In this document: piece after piece, positions 59,076 to 64,000 of the stretch
How the letters are laid out: each line of letters starts with the position of its first letter
How positions within the stretch are numbered: position 1 is the stretch's first letter
NCBI GenBank assembly: GCA_016124935.1
Contig: WGMS01000007.1
Location: 62,001 to 126,000, forward strand
Source: a bacterium
GTDB taxonomy: Bacteria > Cyanobacteriota > Vampirovibrionia > Obscuribacterales > Obscuribacteraceae
Direction of reading: 5' to 3'
Length of the DNA: 64,000 bases
Notes under the pieces: generated by a model
What the model saw: only the letters and a program-made list of their open reading frames with translations
Database searches by the model: none
Told to the model about the DNA's origin: nothing
Program-made: the position numbers and the translations under genes

Positions 59076-60440
59076 ATGTCAAGAAAACGGTCCCCGGACC
59101 GTCCCCCAGGCAAAGTATCCAGGTGCTCCATGAACAACTCATCAAGCAACGATTTCTGCTTCAATACAGTGGAAGAGGCGTTAGAAGACATCGCCCAGGG
59201 CAAGTTTGTTATCGTCGCCGACGATGAGGGACGAGAGAACGAGGGAGACCTCATATGTGCCGCCGAGCTTATCACCCCGAACATGCTCAACTTTCTGGTC
59301 ACCGAAGCAAGGGGGTGGGTCTGTCTGGCTCTCACCGCCGAGAAAGCGGCAAAGCTAGAGTTGAACCCGATGGTGGAGAAAAACACCGAGTCGCAAGAGA
59401 CGGCTTTTACGGTCACCATCGACGCCGATCCCAAGTTTGGTGTCACCACCGGTATCAGTGCCTATGATCGCGCCACCACCATAAGGGTCGCTGTGGATTC
59501 ATCGGCGCGACCTGACGACCTGAGACGACCGGGTCATGTCTCGCCTCTTATAGCCAGGGAAGGCGGAGTGCTCAGAAGGGCCGGACATACCGAGGCTGCG
59601 GTAGATATGGCTCGTCTGGCCGGTTTGAACCCTTCCGGAGTGATTTGCGAGATCATGAATGAGGACGGCACCATGGCCAGGGTTCCTCAGCTCTTCGAAT
59701 TCGCTCAGAAACACAATCTCAAAATTATCAATATCGCCCAGTTAATCGCCTATCGCCTCCAGAGAGAACGCTTCATCGTGCGCGAAGCGGTGGCAACCCT
59801 GCCTTCCGCCTATGGCGATTTCAAGATCTATGCATACCGCAACACCCTCGATGACAAAAGCCATGTCGCCCTGGTGCGCGGCGATTTAGAGAACAAAGAA
59901 GATGTGCTTATCCGGGTTCACAGCGAGTGCCTGACCGGTGATGTTTTTGCAAGCCTGCGTTGTGATTGTGGACCTCAGCTGGAGGCAGCCATGGCCCTTA
60001 TCGCCAAGGAAGGTCTTGGTGTTCTGGTCTATCTAAAACAAGAAGGAAGAGGCATAGGCTTGCTCAATAAGCTAAAAGCCTATTCGCTTCAGGATGAAGG
60101 TCAGGACACAGTGCAGGCCAATGAAGCCCTGGGCTTCAAGCCGGACCTCCGTGATTACGGTGTCGGTGCTCAAATTCTCTGTGATCTGGGGCTGAGTTCG
60201 GTCAGGATCATCACCAATAATCCGCGTAAGATTGTCGGTCTTGAAGGTTACGGACTGAATGTTACAGGCAGAGTTTCGATGCCGCCGGCTTGCAACAGTC
60301 ACAACCTCGACTATCTGATTACAAAGCGAGAAAAAATGGGGCACTGGCTGGATGGCCTCGATGAAGTCGAGGTCAAAGAGACAAATTCAGAATATATGGT
60401 AAGCAGCGTTCAAATGGAGAGCAGCAATGTCCAAAGATGA
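59076..60440 (+). CDS. ribBA: Bifunctional DHBP synthase / GTP cyclohydrolase II
   Basis: The protein makes 3,4-dihydroxy-2-butanone-4-phosphate from ribulose-5-phosphate and opens GTP, supplying both riboflavin precursors. The N-terminal RibB half has [50 protein letters not shown] and [14 protein letters not shown]. The C-terminal RibA half has [20 protein letters not shown] with [10 protein letters not shown] (the zinc Cys triad), [20 protein letters not shown] and [14 protein letters not shown] 59076 follows AAGGA; an internal ATG at 59130 with AGGTG upstream is possible and would drop 18 poorly conserved residues. It overlaps ribH by 14 bp. Confidence 0.96.
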   Translation: MSRKRSPDRPPGKVSRCSMNNSSSNDFCFNTVEEALEDIAQGKFVIVADDEGRENEGDLICAAELITPNMLNFLVTEARGWVCLALTAEKAAKLELNPMVEKNTESQETAFTVTIDADPKFGVTTGISAYDRATTIRVAVDSSARPDDLRRPGHVSPLIAREGGVLRRAGHTEAAVDMARLAGLNPSGVICEIMNEDGTMARVPQLFEFAQKHNLKIINIAQLIAYRLQRERFIVREAVATLPSAYGDFKIYAYRNTLDDKSHVALVRGDLENKEDVLIRVHSECLTGDVFASLRCDCGPQLEAAMALIAKEGLGVLVYLKQEGRGIGLLNKLKAYSLQDEGQDTVQANEALGFKPDLRDYGVGAQILCDLGLSSVRIITNNPRKIVGLEGYGLNVTGRVSMPPACNSHNLDYLITKREKMGHWLDGLDEVEVKETNSEYMVSSVQMESSNVQR

Positions 60441-60927
60441 GCCCAATGTGATTGAAGGACGCCTTATCGGCACCGGACTCAAGTTTGCAGTGGTGGTGGC
60501 AAGATTCAACGATTTCATCACTCGCCAGCTTCTTGATGGTTGTGTCGCCACATTAAACCGTCATGGTGTGGAAAGCAGCCATATTGATGTCATCTGGTGC
60601 CCCGGCGCTTTCGAGATTCCTTTGGTGGCCAAGCAAGCCGCGACCTCGGGCAGATATGACTCTGTGATATGCCTGGGAGCAGTAATTCGCGGCTCCACTC
60701 CCCACTTCGATCATGTCTGCAGTCAGAATGCCTCCGGCATAGCTTCGGTTGGTCTGGAAACAGGTATTCCCACTATCTACGGTGTTCTGACCACCGACAG
60801 CATCGAGCAGGCCATCGAAAGAGCCGGCACCAAGGCCGGCAATAAAGGAGCTGATGCTGCCGTCGGTGCAATAGAAATGGTCAATCTGCTCTCTTCAATC
60901 AAGAGGCAGACCGGAGTGGCCTCCTAG
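60427..60927 (+). CDS. ribH: 6,7-dimethyl-8-ribityllumazine synthase
   Basis: RibH joins the two riboflavin precursors to lumazine. The 166-residue product shows [54 protein letters not shown] (active-site His in the last motif), [20 protein letters not shown] and [18 protein letters not shown], all family hallmarks. GGAG lies eight bases before the ATG, inside the ribBA end. Its 3' end overlaps the convergent hypothetical gene by 29 bp. ribD is not in the window. Confidence 0.96.
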   Translation: MSKDEPNVIEGRLIGTGLKFAVVVARFNDFITRQLLDGCVATLNRHGVESSHIDVIWCPGAFEIPLVAKQAATSGRYDSVICLGAVIRGSTPHFDHVCSQNASGIASVGLETGIPTIYGVLTTDSIEQAIERAGTKAGNKGADAAVGAIEMVNLLSSIKRQTGVAS

Positions 60928-61510
60928 AATTTGATTCATGCTCTGCTATGGCAAGCGATGCCACCGCTTCCAGGCGGGCATAGAAGTTGCTTATCGCCTG
61001 GGTTGTTTCCGCTTCTTTAGAAGGCACTGTCAGCTCTTTGCGACGATTCTTCTCCAGTAATTGAAACTCTACTTCCAGAAATCTTTTGCTGAGTGCGGAC
61101 ATTTGATCAACCACCTTCTTTGTCATAGCTACTTCCATTTGATAGACCAGGCTCTCGAGTCTTTTGGTCACCGGTGCCTCCGGTCGTCTTCGCCCGGGGG
61201 CGACGGAGCCTTCGAGAATTCGTTTCACGGTGTCGGCTCTAAACTCTTTCAGTTTTTGCTGCTCTCTCTGATATTCTTCCCTTTCTGTCTCGCTCAGGTC
61301 CTGGTAGACGAACTGTTCCAGTTTCTTCCGCAAAGCTTCCAGGGAACTGCTTGTGCTGAAGCCGCTCAGATAGAACTGCCTTATCCCGTCTAGCTCCGTG
61401 AAGGAGTTTAACGGCACCCGTCCGAAACGGATCCTGGCATCGCTAACGAGAGCGAATCTCTGTTCGCTTTTCGCAGCGCAGTCGAAGCTAAGCTCCCTGG
61501 TATCCATCAA
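60899..61510 (-). CDS. Hypothetical helical protein
   Basis: The 203-residue product has a short beta-like opening ([20 protein letters not shown]). Long charged helices follow ([60 protein letters not shown]) that look like coiled coils. There is no signal peptide or membrane segment, and I do not recognise a family. TTG 61510 is nine bases after GGAGG and is directly followed by an ATG (61507), so either may start it. It lies downstream of the double-retropepsin gene on the same strand, 67 bp away. Confidence 0.65.
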   Translation of the reverse strand: MMDTRELSFDCAAKSEQRFALVSDARIRFGRVPLNSFTELDGIRQFYLSGFSTSSSLEALRKKLEQFVYQDLSETEREEYQREQQKLKEFRADTVKRILEGSVAPGRRRPEAPVTKRLESLVYQMEVAMTKKVVDQMSALSKRFLEVEFQLLEKNRRKELTVPSKEAETTQAISNFYARLEAVASLAIAEHESNSRRPLRSAS

Positions 61511-61577
61511 CTGATTCAGCCTCCTGTTTCAGCCTATATACGGCAGGGAGGATTTTTAGACAGGTAGAAAATATTCT

Positions 61578-62825
61578 TCAGTAGGCGTTCCTGAAGGCTT
61601 CGTCGAAACGAATCACGTTGCGGCTTGGATCTATGGTGTATTTGAGCCCTTTCAAAAATGTCTGGCCAAGGAGCGGTCTGGGAAAGTCCGAATGGAGAAC
61701 CATGGAGCAGTGGACATTTTTTCTGAGAACCGGGCCGAGTTGGATACTGTCCACTAGAAAACTGTAGCCGACTCTCTTGCCGCCCACTCCACCTGATTGA
61801 CCTGAAAGAGCATGCGTAGGGCGGTTTAATCCGCAGGCAGCAAGGTGTCGGTCCGCGAAGGCGACGGTGCCGGCTCCGGTATCGAGGATCATCTCGCACT
61901 CTCTGCCATTGACCTTGGGGGTGACAATGATATGGTTGCCCATTCTATAGAACGGCACCTCCAGATCGCTTTTTACAGTGCTTTTCCTGGTGCTGGCGAT
62001 GCTGGACACCTGGGTGGTAGAGAGTTTTTTGAAAATCAAATATTTATTGGCGTCGTCGATTTCGTATTCGAAATCTTTGAAATAATTCTGTCCTAACAAA
62101 GGTAGCTGCCCGAGCATGCCCATGCCCTCCGAACTCCTCGAATTCGATTGGTCCTGTTCAATCTGGAGTGGAATGGTGCGGGACATATTTCCAACTGTTA
62201 TGTTGGCCAGGCCGACTCTGGTCGGGACTTCGCCACCTACACCGCGCAGTCTTATAGAGGGCTTCGTGTTTTCTATTTTTATGTTATTGCTATCGAGAAA
62301 GCTTTGCTTGCTCATGGTCACCCCGGCGCCAGTGTCGAACATCATTTTGATAGGTACCCCGTTTATAATGGCAGGGATAATCATATGACCGGAGCCGCCC
62401 ACATTCTGGTATTTGACTTTGATCAATTCAGGTAGTTCTTGATATTCTCTAGTCTGTTCTTCTTCATAGCGCTTAAGCACCTCGCCCTTGTAGCGAGCGA
62501 AGGCCGGATCGATTTTCTCCAGAATGCCCATCGCTTGCCGGGCTACCATGGTTCTTGGATAGCGCTGTACGACATGGAGATAGGCTGCTTTGGCTTCCCG
62601 GGCTTTTCTGAGCTGGTGATAGCAAAGCGCTGTGTAGTAAGCGGCGCGGGAGGGCTGAACCCCTGCCTTCTCGGCCTCTTGAAAGAGAGGCAGGGCCTTT
62701 TCATAGTCACGTTTTTCATATAAACCGACAGCTTCGCTATAAGAGGCGGCTCGCGCCGGCAGGGCTGTCAGGGCAAGCACTGCCGCAAGAATCGCAAGAG
62801 TCGATTTAGAATCAGGCCAGGACAT
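61578..62825 (-). CDS. Secreted TPR plus double retropepsin-like aspartyl protease
   Basis: The 415-residue product has a signal peptide (LAILAAVLALTALPARAASY, cleaved near residue 27). TPR-like helices at about 28-105 include YEKRDYEKALPLFQEAEKAG and TALCYHQLRKAREAKAAYL. Two retropepsin half-domains follow, with MMFDTGAGVTMSKQ (Asp164) and MILDTGAGTVAFAD (Asp315), each followed by a LLGQNYFK or LLGQTFLKG strand. As a tandem of two halves it could act as a monomeric pepsin-like enzyme. It shares its domain types with the protein at 2033-4570, but there the TPRs are at the other end. The start overlaps the SDR-like gene end by 14 bp. Confidence 0.86.
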   Translation of the reverse strand: MSWPDSKSTLAILAAVLALTALPARAASYSEAVGLYEKRDYEKALPLFQEAEKAGVQPSRAAYYTALCYHQLRKAREAKAAYLHVVQRYPRTMVARQAMGILEKIDPAFARYKGEVLKRYEEEQTREYQELPELIKVKYQNVGGSGHMIIPAIINGVPIKMMFDTGAGVTMSKQSFLDSNNIKIENTKPSIRLRGVGGEVPTRVGLANITVGNMSRTIPLQIEQDQSNSRSSEGMGMLGQLPLLGQNYFKDFEYEIDDANKYLIFKKLSTTQVSSIASTRKSTVKSDLEVPFYRMGNHIIVTPKVNGRECEMILDTGAGTVAFADRHLAACGLNRPTHALSGQSGGVGGKRVGYSFLVDSIQLGPVLRKNVHCSMVLHSDFPRPLLGQTFLKGLKYTIDPSRNVIRFDEAFRNAY

Positions 62826-64000
62826 TTTCTAGTTGGTCTTTAGAGAGCGTATTCTCATTAAACGACTTTTCGACCAATCTGACCACTTTGACCACTTTCA
62901 ATGGATTTCCCGCAACTTCAACCTCTCGAAAGAGTAAGGCGCGATGCAGGGGCAGTTTCTTCTCCAGAAGCTTGAGCAGGGTGGAGACACTCAGTTTGAA
63001 ACAGATAGAGGGTTTTTTCGCCTGTTCGGAAAGCCTGGACTTTTCGGCGATACTGGTTCCGTCAGTTGATTTGAGCACCCATATTTCTTCGCCGACTTCT
63101 TTGATATTGAAGCCTATCTCTTTGCCCCGGGCTATGGCTTTGTCTAAAAAGCTGTCGGTATTGAGCACAGTAGGCAGAAATTCTTCGAAATAAAGTTTGG
63201 TCAGCTTATCGACATTGACGATTCGATTCTTCTTTTTCTCGTTCTGTTTTTCTTTCTGACTCTGACTCTCGTCGGAAGCGAGAATCTTTTCGGGAATGAC
63301 CGCATCCAGAACTTTGCCGAAGTAGGCCGAATCTATTTTTACCGGCGGAATATGATAACGTCCGGCTGCTTCGAATAGATTTCTGGTGGTTACCTGAATA
63401 TTGTCGGTGAGTAATTTGGTCACCGTGTTTGATATCTCTAAATCTTGATCTGTGGAGGAGATGACCTCTTCTATCTCCAGCACGGAAGCCAGATGTGCAA
63501 GCCATTCTCGGTTGAGGCTCGGATTGGTCGGCACCATATTTAGTATCTTTGGGCGCTCTTTGTCTTCCAGGTAACGCCAGAAGCTGTATACCGCCAGATC
63601 TATAGGCATGAACCAGAGAGTGGCATCAGGAGCATAGTTCAGGCGCAGGCTGCGACTGCCTTCGCCGCAGTCGGCAGCTTCTTTGTTGAAATCGTTGTGA
63701 TCTTTGATGGACTGGAATAGAGTATGCAGTCCGTTATTCTTTATGGTTTTGCCGTCTTCGGAGGAGCCGCAGATCAGAGGCAGTCTCAGAAGACTCCAGT
63801 TTACCTCTTTGCCGTTCAGAATCTCGACCAGCTTCGACTCGTACTGCTGACAGATATTCTCCCAGCTGGTATGGGATTTACGTCGGTCGAACTCTGCTAT
63901 CTCCGGCACAACGCCGTCTTCCTGAATGGCGGCATAGATAGAAGAGACGACGATGATTTCGGTTTCGGGCTTCATCGCTCTCAAAACCTCTTCCAGTTCC
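62812..64000 (-). CDS. SDR-like NAD(P)-binding protein with SCP2-like C-terminus, 5' part missing
   Basis: The gene enters from the right edge; about 396 codons are present and the frame is open to the window end (EELEEVLRAMKPETEIIVVS just inside). Visible are EIIVVSSIYAA, QQYESKLVEILNG and WSLLRLPLICGSSEDG. These match the strand, the YxxxK-like helix and the loop of extended short-chain dehydrogenases of the thioester-reductase type. The glycine-rich nucleotide loop would lie outside the window. The last 100 residues (SICFKLSVSTLLKLLEKKLP, LLFREVEVAGNPLKVVKVVR) resemble an SCP2 sterol-binding-like domain. A lipid-related reductase is a reasonable guess but not proved. Confidence 0.65.
   Translation of the reverse strand, partial: ELEEVLRAMKPETEIIVVSSIYAAIQEDGVVPEIAEFDRRKSHTSWENICQQYESKLVEILNGKEVNWSLLRLPLICGSSEDGKTIKNNGLHTLFQSIKDHNDFNKEAADCGEGSRSLRLNYAPDATLWFMPIDLAVYSFWRYLEDKERPKILNMVPTNPSLNREWLAHLASVLEIEEVISSTDQDLEISNTVTKLLTDNIQVTTRNLFEAAGRYHIPPVKIDSAYFGKVLDAVIPEKILASDESQSQKEKQNEKKKNRIVNVDKLTKLYFEEFLPTVLNTDSFLDKAIARGKEIGFNIKEVGEEIWVLKSTDGTSIAEKSRLSEQAKKPSICFKLSVSTLLKLLEKKLPLHRALLFREVEVAGNPLKVVKVVRLVEKSFNENTLSKDQLENVLA

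Overview
The window reads as a chromosomal segment of a didermic, respiring, non-photosynthetic bacterium. The mix of genes points to a relative of the Melainabacteria/Obscuribacterales (non-photosynthetic Cyanobacteriota). This is an inference from protein style and gene content: a cyanobacterial-type four-repeat ribosomal protein S1, complex I genes without nuoEFG, Kdo synthesis, and many secreted TPR and Gly/Pro-rich proteins. No rRNA gene or other direct taxonomic marker is present. Gene density is high, and I see no insertion sequence, prophage, CRISPR array, rRNA or tRNA.

Layout. 1-12.7 kb: the 5' part of a GH57 glycosidase gene, a small winged-helix-like protein, a DUF167 protein, kdsA overlapping a secreted double retropepsin, a secreted dual-specificity-type phosphatase, an ECF sigma / anti-sigma / Spy-like trio, a TPR protein, a PxpA homologue, a small zincin and a GAF-LuxR regulator. 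12.7-17.9 kb: a minus-strand operon of a membrane protein, DUF4129, DUF4350, a MoxR ATPase and DUF58. 18.2-24.3 kb: a GAF-HD-GYP protein with a very long Pro/Ala linker, rpsA, a secreted coiled-coil protein and rnc. 24.3-31.2 kb: a complex I operon nuoABCDHIJK, with an unusual C-terminal tail on NuoI and an N-terminal extension on NuoK. 31.2-34.2 kb: a GT20 (OtsA-like) gene, rimM and ubiX.

34-58 kb is the most interesting part. Two divergent gene sets lie around a regulatory region at about 40.1-40.5 kb. The minus-strand set holds two large secreted TPR proteins, two small membrane proteins and a secreted protein with a faint VirB10-like pattern. The plus-strand set holds two secreted Gly-rich proteins, a 680-residue lipoprotein, two paralogous VirB6/TrbL-like polytopic proteins (about 920 and 2078 residues), a DUF2225 protein, a PrgI-like protein, a VirB4-type ATPase and two small bitopic membrane proteins. 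I read this as a type IV secretion-like machine. No relaxase, coupling protein or VirB11 is in the window, so protein export or surface assembly is more likely than conjugation. The 2078-residue protein carries a long alpha-repeat region and a Gln/Pro repeat region not expected in VirB6 proteins.

58.3-64 kb: riboflavin genes ribE-ribBA-ribH, then on the minus strand a hypothetical coiled-coil protein, a second TPR plus double-retropepsin secreted protein, and the C-terminal part of an SDR-like protein that runs off the window.

Start codons were chosen by Shine-Dalgarno spacing and family N-termini where possible. All family names come from reading motifs, not from database searches.
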